A DNA stretch of 43,570 bases, from contig JABDLI010000131.1 of assembly GCA_013003065.1 (NCBI GenBank), forward strand, positions 1-43,570, written 5' to 3'. This DNA comes from Phycisphaerales bacterium. Lineage in GTDB: Bacteria > Planctomycetota > Phycisphaerae > Phycisphaerales > SM1A02. Positions 1 through 8,757 of this stretch are shown in pieces (position 1 is the stretch's first letter; each line of letters opens with the position of its first letter). Position numbers and translations under genes: made by a program. The notes below the pieces were generated by a model. That model was not told where the DNA came from. It worked only from the letters and a program-made list of their open reading frames with translations, and did not search any database.

Positions 1-20
1 GCGTGGTTCAGGACCGCCCA

Positions 21-1643
21 ATGAGGCGAATCTGCGAAGACCGGAGAATCTGGAGAACCCTCGCGAGCGTCGCGGCGTGCTTGGCGGGTGCGTGCAGCCC
101 GCAGTGGTTCGTGGCCGACGCGGATCGCGAGGTGAACGCGTTGCTCGCCGAGTACGAGCACCGCGTCATCGATGAGTGGGCCGACGGCATCGTGCGTCCC
201 GCGACGCTCCCCCCGGAGCCGGCGGAGACGGAGACCCACCGGGAGACCCGGGTCGTTCCGGAACCCGCCGAACCCCCGATCCTGGTGGACCTCGCCACCG
301 CGCTCGAGACGGCGTTCGCCTCCAGCCGCGACTTCCAGGACGCCCGCGAGTCCCTGTACCTGACGGGCCTCGGCTACACGCTCACCCGCCACAACTTCGG
401 TCCCGTCCTGAACTCCACCGTGTCCTATCTCTGGTCGGACGCCGAGGACGCCGAGGGCGGCGATTCGCTCGACGCCGACTTCGGCGTCGGCATGCCCATC
501 CCCACGGGCGCCGACGTCCGGCTCGACTCGAGCGTCTCCGGGACCCGCGGCGATGACCCCGGCCTGCTCCGCTTCGACGAGGACACGTTCTACGACGCGC
601 TCGTTCGCGTGCAGATCAGCCAGCCGCTGCTCCGGGGCGGGGGCCGCCTCGTGCGGTACGAATCGCTGACGCAGGGGGAACGCAACCTCGTGTACGCCGT
701 CCGCGACTTCGAGCTGTTTCGCGAGGACTTCGCGATCCTCATCGCCAACGCCTACTTCGACCTCGTGAGCCAGAAGCAGCAGCTCGTGATCGTCGAGCAG
801 GACTACGAAGCGGCCGTCTTCGACAGCGAGCGGGCGAAGGCGTTGCAGGAGCTGGATCGCGATCAGGCGCAGCAGGTCTTCCTCGCCCAGCGTCGCGAGA
901 TCGAGGCCGAGGATCGCATGCTCGATGCGAGGACGAGTCTGGAGCTCGCGCTTGATGACTTCAGGATCCTCCTGGGTCTGCCGACGAGCCGGGCCATCGA
1001 GATCGCCGACGTCGAGCCGCCTTTCAAGGAGATCCGCTTCGACCCGGATTCGGCGGTGCGGTGCGCGCTCGCCAACCGCCTCGACCTTCATACCGAACGC
1101 GACCGGCTTGCCGACGCGCAGCGACAGGTGGCAATTGCCCGCAACGGGTTGCTGCCGGATCTCGATCTCACCGCGTCCTACGGCAACGACGGCGCCGGCG
1201 ACCGGTTCTCGAGTGCGGGGCCCGATGCGTGGCAGGCGTCGGTCGGCGTGCGTCTGGAGATCCCGCTCGATCGCAAGGCGGAACGCAACCAGTACCGGTC
1301 GTCGCTGATCGGGCTCGCCCGCACCGAGCGCCGCGTCGAGCGTCGCCACGACGAGGTGGAGCGTGACGTCGTGAATCGCCTGCGTGAGCTGGAGCGCACG
1401 CAGAAACAGATCGAGATCCAGGAGACGCAGATCGCCCGCGAGCGTCGCGCGGTCGCCGTCGAGGAGATCCGCTTCGACGCCGGCGACGTCGATGCCCGCG
1501 ACCTGCTGGAAGCACGCCAGGGGCTTACGGATTCGCTGAACAGCCTCATCGACCTTCGCGTCGATCACTTCATCGCCCGGCTGCGACTCCGGCGTGACCT
1601 GGGCATATTCTTGGTGAACAGCAAGGGGATGTGGCAGGAATGA
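21..1643 (+). CDS. TolC-family outer-membrane efflux lipoprotein
   Basis: Outer-membrane channel of a tripartite efflux pump, by family resemblance: two outer-membrane-factor repeats rich in long helices (for example residues about 230-310 and 440-520) around strand-forming segments. The 540-residue length is normal or slightly long for the family. The ATG at 21 is chosen because AGGA lies 7 bases upstream and it gives a short basic N-terminus, a hydrophobic stretch and a lipobox-like LAGAC with Cys25, so the protein is probably lipidated. An in-frame GTG at 3 is possible and the reading frame may extend off the window. The stop overlaps the start of the adaptor gene (ATGA at 1640), and the next three genes complete a MacAB-type pump. 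The substrate cannot be read from sequence. Confidence 0.88.
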   Translation: MRRICEDRRIWRTLASVAACLAGACSPQWFVADADREVNALLAEYEHRVIDEWADGIVRPATLPPEPAETETHRETRVVPEPAEPPILVDLATALETAFASSRDFQDARESLYLTGLGYTLTRHNFGPVLNSTVSYLWSDAEDAEGGDSLDADFGVGMPIPTGADVRLDSSVSGTRGDDPGLLRFDEDTFYDALVRVQISQPLLRGGGRLVRYESLTQGERNLVYAVRDFELFREDFAILIANAYFDLVSQKQQLVIVEQDYEAAVFDSERAKALQELDRDQAQQVFLAQRREIEAEDRMLDARTSLELALDDFRILLGLPTSRAIEIADVEPPFKEIRFDPDSAVRCALANRLDLHTERDRLADAQRQVAIARNGLLPDLDLTASYGNDGAGDRFSSAGPDAWQASVGVRLEIPLDRKAERNQYRSSLIGLARTERRVERRHDEVERDVVNRLRELERTQKQIEIQETQIARERRAVAVEEIRFDAGDVDARDLLEARQGLTDSLNSLIDLRVDHFIARLRLRRDLGIFLVNSKGMWQE

Positions 1644-3190
1644 AATCACTGCTTGTCATGATCATGGTGGCCGTCGTGGCGGGAGGCACGCTCGTCGTGC
1701 GTCAGCTCTTTCCCGCCGCCGACGAGACGACGCCGCAGGAGCGCATGGTCTACACGGTGGCCCGCGGCCCGCTCAAGGTGACGATCACCGAGAACGGCTC
1801 GCTGCTCGCCAAGGACTCGCAGAAGATCACGGTGCGATCGCGGCGGGGCGGGAAGATCACGTTCCTGGTCGAGGAAGGCAAGTCCGTCGAGGAGGGCGAG
1901 GTGCTCTGCCGGATGGACACGACCGACCTCGAGTCGCGTCTTCAGCAGCTCAAGCTCGACATCGTCAAGACCGAGGCCGATCTCGGCAGCGCCAAGACCG
2001 AGCTGGAAATCCAGGCGTCGGAGAACGTCGCCGACATCGAGAAGGCGGAGATCGCGCTGAAGAAGGCGGAGATGGAGCTCGAGCGGTACACCAAGGGTGA
2101 CGCGCCGAAGGAGCGTCGGACGCTCGAAATCGCGATCAAGGAAGCCGAGACCAACCACAGCCGCGCGACGAAGAAGTACACCGACTCGGAGAAGCTCCTC
2201 GAGCAGGAGTACGTGACCGCCTCGCAGGTCGAGCAGGATCGCATCGCGTTCGAACGCTCCGCGATTCAGTTGGAAGGCGCCGGGCGCGACCTGGAGATCT
2301 TCGAGACGTACACGTTCCCGATGACGCTCACCGACAAGGAAGCCGCGTTGCGGGACGCGACCCGCAACCTGGAGAACGCGCAGAAGCGTGCGCAGTCGAA
2401 GCTCCGTCAGAAAGAGGTTGCGGTCGAGAGCCAGGACCGCCGTCTGAAACAGCTCACCAAGCAGAAGTCCGACGTCGAGGAGGAGATCGCCAACTTCACG
2501 ATCACCGCGCCCACGCCCGGCATCGTGATCTACGGCGACCCCGACCAGTACTGGACCCGCGGCGAGATCAAGCTCGGCGGACAGATCTGGGGCGGCTTCA
2601 CGCTGTTCACGATCCCCGATCTGCGGGTGATGAAGGTGCAGATCGAAGTCCACGAAGCGGACATCGACAAGGTGAAGCCGGACCAGGTCGCGACGGTCAC
2701 GATGGACACCTACCCCGGGCTCGTCCTCACCGGCAAGGTCAGCAAGGTTGCGAGCATCGCCGGCTCCGGCGGCGGGGGGCGGCGCGAGGAGGTGAAGAAG
2801 TTCACCGTGGACATCATCCTCGACGACACGGAGTCGCGAACGCTCAAGCCGGGCATCAGCGCCAAGGCGGAGATCTTCATCGAGGGCAGGGACTCGGTCA
2901 TCTTCGTGCCGCTCCAGTGCGTCTTCGTCGAGGAGGGTGAACACTTCTGCTACGTGCAGCGGGACGCGGGGCCGGTCAAGGTTGCCGTCGAAGCCGGCAC
3001 GAGCAACGACATGTACCTGGAGATCACCGACGGGCTCGTGACGGGTGACCAGGTTCTCCTCTACAACCCGACGATCCAGGCCGACCCGTCCGCCGCCCAG
3101 GCACCCGGCGCGACGGCCGAGCCGACGCCGGCAACTCCGGATGCCGCGGAGACGCCTGATGTGTCGACCGCGGGCGATGGAGCAGGATGA
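1640..3190 (+). CDS. MacA/HlyD-type periplasmic adaptor (efflux membrane-fusion protein)
   Basis: Adaptor expected to link the inner-membrane ABC transporter encoded by the next two genes to the TolC-like channel before it. A single N-terminal hydrophobic segment (residues about 3-20) anchors or exports it. A lipoyl-like half-motif near residues 45-90 is followed by a long charged coiled-coil hairpin (about 90-280), a second lipoyl half (about 285-330) and beta-barrel and membrane-proximal segments. The C-terminus is a Pro/Ala/Thr-rich tail. At 516 residues it is longer than typical MacA (about 370), mostly through the coiled coil. ATG 1640 overlaps the upstream stop as ATGA; a GTG at 1631 with AGGGG nearby is an alternative start. 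Confidence 0.87.
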   Translation: MKSLLVMIMVAVVAGGTLVVRQLFPAADETTPQERMVYTVARGPLKVTITENGSLLAKDSQKITVRSRRGGKITFLVEEGKSVEEGEVLCRMDTTDLESRLQQLKLDIVKTEADLGSAKTELEIQASENVADIEKAEIALKKAEMELERYTKGDAPKERRTLEIAIKEAETNHSRATKKYTDSEKLLEQEYVTASQVEQDRIAFERSAIQLEGAGRDLEIFETYTFPMTLTDKEAALRDATRNLENAQKRAQSKLRQKEVAVESQDRRLKQLTKQKSDVEEEIANFTITAPTPGIVIYGDPDQYWTRGEIKLGGQIWGGFTLFTIPDLRVMKVQIEVHEADIDKVKPDQVATVTMDTYPGLVLTGKVSKVASIAGSGGGGRREEVKKFTVDIILDDTESRTLKPGISAKAEIFIEGRDSVIFVPLQCVFVEEGEHFCYVQRDAGPVKVAVEAGTSNDMYLEITDGLVTGDQVLLYNPTIQADPSAAQAPGATAEPTPATPDAAETPDVSTAGDGAG

Positions 3191-3939
3191 TCCAGAACGC
3201 TTCCGTCCCAATTCCGGCCGCCCGGACGCCATCCCCGCCGATTCTCGAGCTCGCCGGCGTCGAGAAGGTCTACGGCACCGAACGCAACCCGCTGGTCGTG
3301 CTGCACGGGATCGACTTCACCGTCAACGAGGGCGAGTACGTCGCGATCGTCGGCCCCTCGGGCGCCGGCAAGTCCACGCTGCTCAACATCCTCGGCTGTC
3401 TCGACCGCCCCTCCCGCGGAGCGTACCGGCTTCTCGGGGAGAACGTGGCGACGCTCGACGATCACGGCTTGTCGCAGATCCGACGCCGCCGCATCGGATT
3501 CGTCTTTCAGTCGTTTCAGCTCGTCCCGCATCTCACGGTGCAGGAGAACGTCGAGATGCCGATGTTCTACGCCCGCCAGAGCCGGCGGAGCCGCCGCCGC
3601 AAGGCCGGCGCCCTGATCGAACGCGTCGGGCTCGCGCACCGGACGACGCACCGTCCGAACGAGCTGTCCGGTGGTGAGAACCAGCGGGTCGCGATCGCGC
3701 GGGCGCTCGCCAACGATCCCGCGATGGTGTTGGCGGACGAGCCCACGGGCAACCTCGACTCGGCCACGAGCCGCGAGATCATGCGTCTCTTCGACGATCT
3801 GCACGAGTCCGGACGCACCATCGTCCTCATCACCCACGACGAGTCGATCGCGGCAACCGCGCCCCGACGCGTGAGCCTGCGTGACGGCCGGATCGAAGGC
3901 GATGAGTTTGCCGAGGAGCACGCCCGTGTTCCTGCTTGA
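3187..3939 (+). CDS. ABC transporter ATP-binding protein, MacB/LolD type
   Basis: Nucleotide-binding subunit powering the MacB-like permease encoded next. All ABC motifs are visible: Walker A GPSGAGKST (residues 56-64), Q-loop in FVFQSFQLVP, signature LSGGENQRVAIARAL, Walker B MVLADEPTGNLD and the switch histidine in ITHD. The family members MacB-N, LolD and FtsE share this arrangement. Here the ATPase and permease are separate polypeptides, unlike E. coli MacB where they are fused. The ATG at 3187 overlaps the adaptor stop (ATGA), so translational coupling is likely. About 17 extra N-terminal residues rich in Pro and Ala precede the domain. Confidence 0.93.
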   Translation: MIQNASVPIPAARTPSPPILELAGVEKVYGTERNPLVVLHGIDFTVNEGEYVAIVGPSGAGKSTLLNILGCLDRPSRGAYRLLGENVATLDDHGLSQIRRRRIGFVFQSFQLVPHLTVQENVEMPMFYARQSRRSRRRKAGALIERVGLAHRTTHRPNELSGGENQRVAIARALANDPAMVLADEPTGNLDSATSREIMRLFDDLHESGRTIVLITHDESIAATAPRRVSLRDGRIEGDEFAEEHARVPA

Positions 3940-5194
3940 GCTGGCGGCGGAGGCCGTGCGCTCCCTCTCGCGTCACAAGCTGCGGTCGCTGCTGACGACG
4001 CTGGGCATCATCTTCGGCGTCGCGTCGGTGCTGTCGATGGTCGCGATCGGCGAGGGGGCCCGACGCGAGATCCTCTCGCAGATTTCCGAGCTTGGCATTC
4101 GCAACATCATCATCAATGCCCGCAAGCCCCCCGAGGAGCAGGATGTCTCCGAGGAGAGCGAGTCGTCGACGCTCGAATACGGTCTCACATTTCGCGACGC
4201 GAACCAGATCCGCGCGACGGTGCCGACCGTGACCGACGTGCTGGCCGTCCACGACGAGGAGAAGTGGATCTGGTTCAAGAGCCGCCGCATCCCGGCGAAG
4301 GTGCGTGGGGTCCGCGCGGCATACTTCGAGCGGCTCAAGCTGGAACCCTGGATCGGCCGGGCGTTGACCGAGCTCGACGGCGCCGAACGCAGCCGCGTGT
4401 GCGTCGTCCGGTCGCGATTGCTCGAGGACGCGCGATACGTCGGCGAACCGCTCAAGCTCGACCTGAAGGTCGGCACCGAGTACTACCGCGTCGTCGGCGT
4501 CCTCCCGGACTTCGAGTTCCAGAGCCCCAACCGCTCGGTCCTCGGCATCGACGACCGCGCGATGGAGGTGTACATCCCGTTCGAGACCGCCATCGACCGC
4601 TTCGGGCTCCATTCGGTGACCGAGCGTTCGGGCAGCCGCGAGAGCAGCCGCGTCGAGCTGCATCAGATCGTGTGCACGGTGGACGACGAGGTGAACGTCA
4701 TCGACACCGCCCGCAGCATCAAGTCGATCCTCGCCACGTTCCACGACAAGCAGGACTACGAGATCACGGTGCCGCTGGAGCTCCTCGAGTCCCAGCAACG
4801 CACGCAGCGGGTCTTCAACATCGTGCTGCCGATCATCGCCGGCATCTCGCTGCTCGTGGGCGGCATCGGCATCCTCAACATCATGCTCGCCAGCATCACC
4901 GAACGCACCCGCGAGATCGGCATCCGCCGCGCGATCGGCGCGAGCGGGGGGGACATCACGTGGCAGTTCCTCATCGAGACCGTCACGCTCGCCACGATCG
5001 GCGGCCTCCTCGGCGTCGCGCTCGGTGTCGGGGGCGTGTTCGTCCTCGAACGCAGCACGAGCTGGGAAGCCGCCATCACCCCCGGCGCGCTCGCCCTCGC
5101 CATGGGCGTCTCGTGCATGACCGGCATCGTGTTCGGCATCTATCCGGCGCGGCGTGCGGCCGCGATGGACCCGATTCGCGCGCTGCGCACGTGA
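3926..5194 (+). CDS. MacB-like ABC transporter permease
   Basis: Inner-membrane subunit with the MacB/LolC architecture: one N-terminal TM helix containing the conserved KLRSLLTTLGIIFGVAS stretch, a large periplasmic domain (roughly residues 60-295), then three C-terminal TM helices. The last part carries the ERTREIGIRRAIGA cytoplasmic loop and ends in PARRAAAMDPIRALRT, both typical of the family. I prefer GTG 3926, which has GAGGAG at 3913-3918 seven bases upstream and places the first helix correctly. ATG 3902 in the same frame is possible but its Shine-Dalgarno is too close. Either start overlaps the ATPase gene. It is the last gene of the efflux operon; a strong hairpin follows at 5208-5239. 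Confidence 0.9.
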   Translation: MFLLELAAEAVRSLSRHKLRSLLTTLGIIFGVASVLSMVAIGEGARREILSQISELGIRNIIINARKPPEEQDVSEESESSTLEYGLTFRDANQIRATVPTVTDVLAVHDEEKWIWFKSRRIPAKVRGVRAAYFERLKLEPWIGRALTELDGAERSRVCVVRSRLLEDARYVGEPLKLDLKVGTEYYRVVGVLPDFEFQSPNRSVLGIDDRAMEVYIPFETAIDRFGLHSVTERSGSRESSRVELHQIVCTVDDEVNVIDTARSIKSILATFHDKQDYEITVPLELLESQQRTQRVFNIVLPIIAGISLLVGGIGILNIMLASITERTREIGIRRAIGASGGDITWQFLIETVTLATIGGLLGVALGVGGVFVLERSTSWEAAITPGALALAMGVSCMTGIVFGIYPARRAAAMDPIRALRT

Positions 5195-5207
5195 CACCAT
5201 TCCCAAA

Positions 5208-5239
5208 GGTGCCACGGACGCTTCGCTGTCCGTGGCACC
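5208..5239. repeat. Dispersed palindromic hairpin, copy 1
   Basis: A perfect 12-bp stem (GGTGCCACGGAC paired with GTCCGTGGCACC) closes over the 8-base loop GCTTCGCT. It lies between two convergent genes, 13 bases past the permease stop. The same unit occurs twice more near 34641-34759, so it is a dispersed repeat rather than only a local terminator. It has no T tract, so intrinsic termination is uncertain; a REP-like element that protects mRNA 3' ends is the alternative. Confidence 0.85.
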
Positions 5240-5279
5240 GGTCTTACGCGTCCGCGAACCGTCCGTGCCCGCGTTCGGG

Positions 5280-7052
5280 TCAGCTCCAGTTCCCCATCAC
5301 GGTCAACAGATCGATGAACCCGACCGTGCCGTCACCGTCCACGTCTTCACGGCAGTGCTCGCACGCGCCCCACTTGGCGAGGACCATGAGCATGTCGGAG
5401 AACCCGACGAGCCCGTCGCCGTCCATGTCGCCGGCGAGCGGCGGGGTGCAGGGTCCGGCGCACATCGTGCCGTCGCCGCGGTAGGCGCCGCCCATCTCGA
5501 TGCAGTCGTCATTCTCGATGACCCGGCAGCTCTCGTCGGGCAGACAGCACGCCCCGATCGCCGTCGGGCAGGGGTCGCCCTCGCAGGTGACGCCGTGACC
5601 GAGAAAGTCGCCGCCCCGCATCACGCACGCGAAGTCGGAAAGCTCCTCGCACGTTCCGTCGCCGAAGCAGCACGCGCCATCGAGACGCTCGCAGAGGCCG
5701 GTGCAGATCGTGCCCAGACCCGCGGGCGTTCCGCCGAAGAGCTCGCACGCCGTCGTCACCATCACGGCGCAGGCGCCGTCGGGGAAACAGCAGGCTTCCT
5801 TCGGCACGGGGCACAAGACCGGCGTGCAGTCGACGCCGAACCCTTGGAACGTGCCGCCATCTCTGACGCAGTCGGTCTGGGTCATCGAGACGCACGCGCC
5901 GTCGGGGAAGCAGCACGCCCCGGCGGGTCGCGGACACAGGCCCGGCCCGCACACGCTGTCGTCACCCTGGTAGACCCCGCCCATGCTCTCGCAGCTCATC
6001 TCGTTCATGACGCCGCATGTCCCGAACGGGAAACAGCAGGCGCCTTTCGCCCGCGGGCACGGATCCAGCTCGCACGGGATGCCGAACCCCTGGTAGATGC
6101 CGCCGGAGGCGAGGCACTCGGCCTGGGTCACGATGACGCACGTTCCGTCGGGGTAGCAGCACGCGCTCGCCGGCGGCCGGCAGAGATCCGGCACGCAGAT
6201 GGTTCCGTCCCCCTCGTAGAGACCGCCGAGCGTCACGCACTCGCCCTCCTCCATGACGCCGCACGCGCCGTCGGGGAAGCAGCATGCGCCCTTCGGCGCT
6301 GCGCACAACGCGGGCGTGCAGGCGACCTCGTCCCCCTGGTACGTGCCGGCGGCCGCGACGCAGTCGTCGTCGGTGAGCACGTCGCACGAGCCGTCTGCGA
6401 AACAGCACGCGCCGGTCACCGGCGCGCATCGCGTGGGCGTGCAGACGACGTTGTTGCCCTGGTAGACGCCGCCGCGACTCTTGCATTCCTCGAACGTCAG
6501 CTCTTCGCAAGTGCCGTCCCGGAAGCAGCAGGCGCCGCGGAGAATCAGGTAGAACCGAACGCCGAGGTTGTCGTACCGGTTCGCGTTGAGATCGCCGAAC
6601 CAGTCGTTGCGAAACAGGACGCTGTAGTTGCCGTCGCTCTCGGGGAGGTCGAGATACGGCAGGAAGATGTCGTCCCCGGAATCGCCGTAGTGACCGGCCT
6701 CGTCCGATTCGGGGCCGTCGAACGACCACGCTTCGTCGGCGTCGGGCAACGTCGTAAAGCCGCCGATGATGTACTGAAGCCCGGACGGCGCGGTGAGACG
6801 CAGCTGCGCGTCGGATGCCCAGCTCGAGTCGGAAATCGGTTCGGAGTAGTCGAAACGCACTTCGAAACCGACGACGAGCGCCGGATTCACACCGACGAAC
6901 GGGCTCACGACGAGCTCCTCGCCGGCGCCGAGCTCGGCGCTTCCCAGCTCGATCCACGGAGTGATGCCGTTGAACCCACCCTCGTCGCCGCCCACCGCCG
7001 GCGTCGCGGCGACGAGCATCGATGCAATGAGAGCGATCGCGAAGAGCCTCAT
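5280..7052 (-). CDS. Secreted protein with nine six-cysteine repeats and a dockerin-like C-terminus
   Basis: Function unknown; extracytoplasmic by its signal peptide (MRLFAIALIASMLVAATPAVG). An N-terminal beta-rich region (residues about 25-200) precedes nine tandem units of about 40 residues. Each begins GACCFPDG(T/A)C and keeps six cysteines spaced roughly CC-x6-C-x7-C-x12-C-x4-C, so three disulfides per unit are likely. The C-terminus has two Ca-binding-like segments, DMDGDGLVGFSDML and DVDGDGTVGFIDLL, as in dockerin type I repeats; such tails are common on planctomycete secreted proteins. The start is at 7052 because the Met precedes the signal peptide and has GAGGAG 9 bases upstream on this strand. 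No catalytic motif was recognised. Confidence 0.85.
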   Translation of the reverse strand: MRLFAIALIASMLVAATPAVGGDEGGFNGITPWIELGSAELGAGEELVVSPFVGVNPALVVGFEVRFDYSEPISDSSWASDAQLRLTAPSGLQYIIGGFTTLPDADEAWSFDGPESDEAGHYGDSGDDIFLPYLDLPESDGNYSVLFRNDWFGDLNANRYDNLGVRFYLILRGACCFRDGTCEELTFEECKSRGGVYQGNNVVCTPTRCAPVTGACCFADGSCDVLTDDDCVAAAGTYQGDEVACTPALCAAPKGACCFPDGACGVMEEGECVTLGGLYEGDGTICVPDLCRPPASACCYPDGTCVIVTQAECLASGGIYQGFGIPCELDPCPRAKGACCFPFGTCGVMNEMSCESMGGVYQGDDSVCGPGLCPRPAGACCFPDGACVSMTQTDCVRDGGTFQGFGVDCTPVLCPVPKEACCFPDGACAVMVTTACELFGGTPAGLGTICTGLCERLDGACCFGDGTCEELSDFACVMRGGDFLGHGVTCEGDPCPTAIGACCLPDESCRVIENDDCIEMGGAYRGDGTMCAGPCTPPLAGDMDGDGLVGFSDMLMVLAKWGACEHCREDVDGDGTVGFIDLLTVMGNWS

Positions 7053-7125
7053 TTCTCTGTTCTCCTCTCCCGGGGGCTGGAGCATGCCGTGATCGCGCAC
7101 GCCCCGGTGGGCAACGGTGGGTGCC

Positions 7126-7143
7126 GCCACAAATGCTTGTGGC
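7126..7143. other. 18-bp near-perfect palindrome at a predicted transcription start
   Basis: GCCACAA and TTGTGGC flank ATGC, giving a 7-bp stem with a 4-base loop just downstream of the candidate -10 box. It could be an operator or a 5' mRNA hairpin; the sequence does not decide between them. Confidence 0.5.
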
Positions 7144-7176
7144 TTGGCATCTTATGGATCGACCCCTCGATTGCAA
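7142..7176 (-). promoter_or_regulatory. Candidate sigma70-like promoter for the Cys-repeat gene
   Basis: On the minus strand TTGCAA (7176-7171) and TAAGAT (7154-7149) are separated by 16 bases and point at the gene starting at 7052. The predicted transcript would begin near 7142 with a leader of about 90 bases. Both boxes match the consensus at four of six positions, so this is a plausible but untested call. Confidence 0.45.
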
Positions 7177-7300
7177 GCGGATTCCGGTGAGGTTTCCACG
7201 ATGTTTGTGACCCGTCCGGGGCCCCGTACGGCGTCCGGTTGGCATGCGGTCGCGGGAAGGGGCGACCCCCTCCCTACTATCAGGCAGTCCAGGAGATCCC

Positions 7301-8320
7301 ATGCCCGCCCTGACCACCCTGCGAGGACTGCTTGCCCACTGCGACTGGGGTCGCGACCGCCTGCTGACCGTGGCCGCCGCCTTGCCGGAGGAGACACTCG
7401 ACCGGGCGTCTCCGGTGGGCCCCGGCTCGATCCGCGCCGTGCTTCAGCACCTCTGGCGAGCCGAGCGGTACTGGCTGGACCGGTGGAAGTCGGGTCTGGA
7501 CGCGGCCGACGACGTCACCGGCGCCGAGTCGTCGGTCCCGCGGCTCGCCGATCAGTTCCGGCGTCTCGCCGCGGAGCGGAACGCGTTCCTCGACGCGGGG
7601 GGGCCGGCGTTCGAATCGCACCCGATCACCTTCCACTCGCTGTGGCACCGCGACGCGACCTATCCCCTTGGCGACATGATGTTGCACGTCGCCAACCACG
7701 CCACGCACCACCGCGCGCAGGCGGTGAACATGCTTCGTCACGCCGGTGTGAAACCGCCCGCACTCGACTACCTGGTGATGCGACGCGATCCGGACGTTTC
7801 CACCGTCACCTACGATCCGCCGACGATCGCCGAGTACTTTCGTTACGGCGATTGGGCGAACGACCGCGTCTTCGAAGTTGCCGCGACGCTCGATGATGAA
7901 GCGCTCGACCACCCGTTCGCCATGGGGCTCGGATCGCTCCGCACGACGCTGCTCCACATCCACGCCGCCGAACGGTGGTGGCTCGACCACTGGCGGGGCG
8001 TCGCGTCGCATCCGTTCCCGCCGCCCGCGCCGACGACAAGCGTCGCGGAATTGCGCGAAGCGTGGTCGGAGACGATCGCGGGCCGGGACGACCTGCTCCG
8101 CGTCGCCACGGCGGAGGACCTCGAACGCCCGGTGACCGTCCAGCCCCGCCCGGACCGGTCGTTCACCTTCGCCGTCGGCGACACGATGCTCCAGCTCGGC
8201 GGCCACGGCACCCATCACCGCGCACAGGCGATCAACATGATGCGGCATCTGGACCTCGAGCCCCCGATGATCGACCTGATGCTCTGGGCGGAGCCAGTAG
8301 AGGCCCCCGGCGCCTCGTGA
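7301..8320 (+). CDS. Tandem DinB-like four-helix (DUF664-type) protein
   Basis: Two consecutive DinB-fold domains (residues about 1-160 and 175-335). Each keeps the hallmark pair of metal-site motifs: LQHLWRAERYWLDRW with NHATHHRAQAVNM in the first, and LLHIHAAERWWLDHW with GHGTHHRAQAINM in the second. DinB-fold proteins bind a divalent metal through three histidines and include thiol-dependent (for example bacillithiol/mycothiol) transferases; the substrate here is unknown. The ATG at 7301 has AGGAG 5 bases upstream. The gene stands alone between intergenic stretches. Internal duplication of the fold is the odd point, since most members are single-domain. Confidence 0.85.
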   Translation: MPALTTLRGLLAHCDWGRDRLLTVAAALPEETLDRASPVGPGSIRAVLQHLWRAERYWLDRWKSGLDAADDVTGAESSVPRLADQFRRLAAERNAFLDAGGPAFESHPITFHSLWHRDATYPLGDMMLHVANHATHHRAQAVNMLRHAGVKPPALDYLVMRRDPDVSTVTYDPPTIAEYFRYGDWANDRVFEVAATLDDEALDHPFAMGLGSLRTTLLHIHAAERWWLDHWRGVASHPFPPPAPTTSVAELREAWSETIAGRDDLLRVATAEDLERPVTVQPRPDRSFTFAVGDTMLQLGGHGTHHRAQAINMMRHLDLEPPMIDLMLWAEPVEAPGAS

Positions 8321-8757
8321 GTCGGGCGATCCCCGCGACCAGCGGCGGCTCGGGTTCGGGGAGTGGGGGTGGAGCCGACGCGCCGGCCAGTCGATTGAGT
8401 GCCGGGAGCTACCTTTTCCTGGCCGGCTTCGATGGGTCCGCAAACTCCCCGGAATGCCCGGGATACCCCCGGGGGGCCGCGAAAACAGTGTTGAAGGGAC
8501 TCACGAGGCCGTACAGCTTCCAAACTGCCCCGCTGGGATGGCAGAGAGTCCGGAACATCGCGGGATGATGGGTGATCCCAATGTCCCCAATCCATATAGT
8601 GGGGGCAACAATGTCCGGCCGCCGGGCGTTGAGGAGGGGAGCGGGGACTGCCACCGCGCTCTCATTGACCGGTTCAACCCGTGTCGCCGCATTTGCTGCG
8701 ACGGCCCGATTCCATCACCGCACACAAACCACCATTGACGCGACAGGAGCATTGACG
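8321..8757. other. 437-base intergenic region upstream of the 51-bp-repeat gene
   Basis: No convincing gene is visible. The first third is GC-rich. A possible 5' hairpin pairs TGTCCCCA (8582-8589) with TGGGGGCA (8600-8607) around an AT-richer loop containing TATAGT. AGGAG at 8744-8748 is the ribosome-binding site of the next gene. No clean -35/-10 pair or recognised riboswitch was found. Confidence 0.4.

Noticed and set aside
1646-3232. 528-codon minus-strand open frame opposite the adaptor gene
   Set aside because: Leu/Arg-rich antisense of a well-supported HlyD adaptor; no recognisable domain.
5154-7190. 678-codon + strand open frame opposite the Cys-repeat gene
   Set aside because: Ala/Arg-rich shadow; the minus frame has a signal peptide, regular cysteine repeats and a dockerin-like tail.
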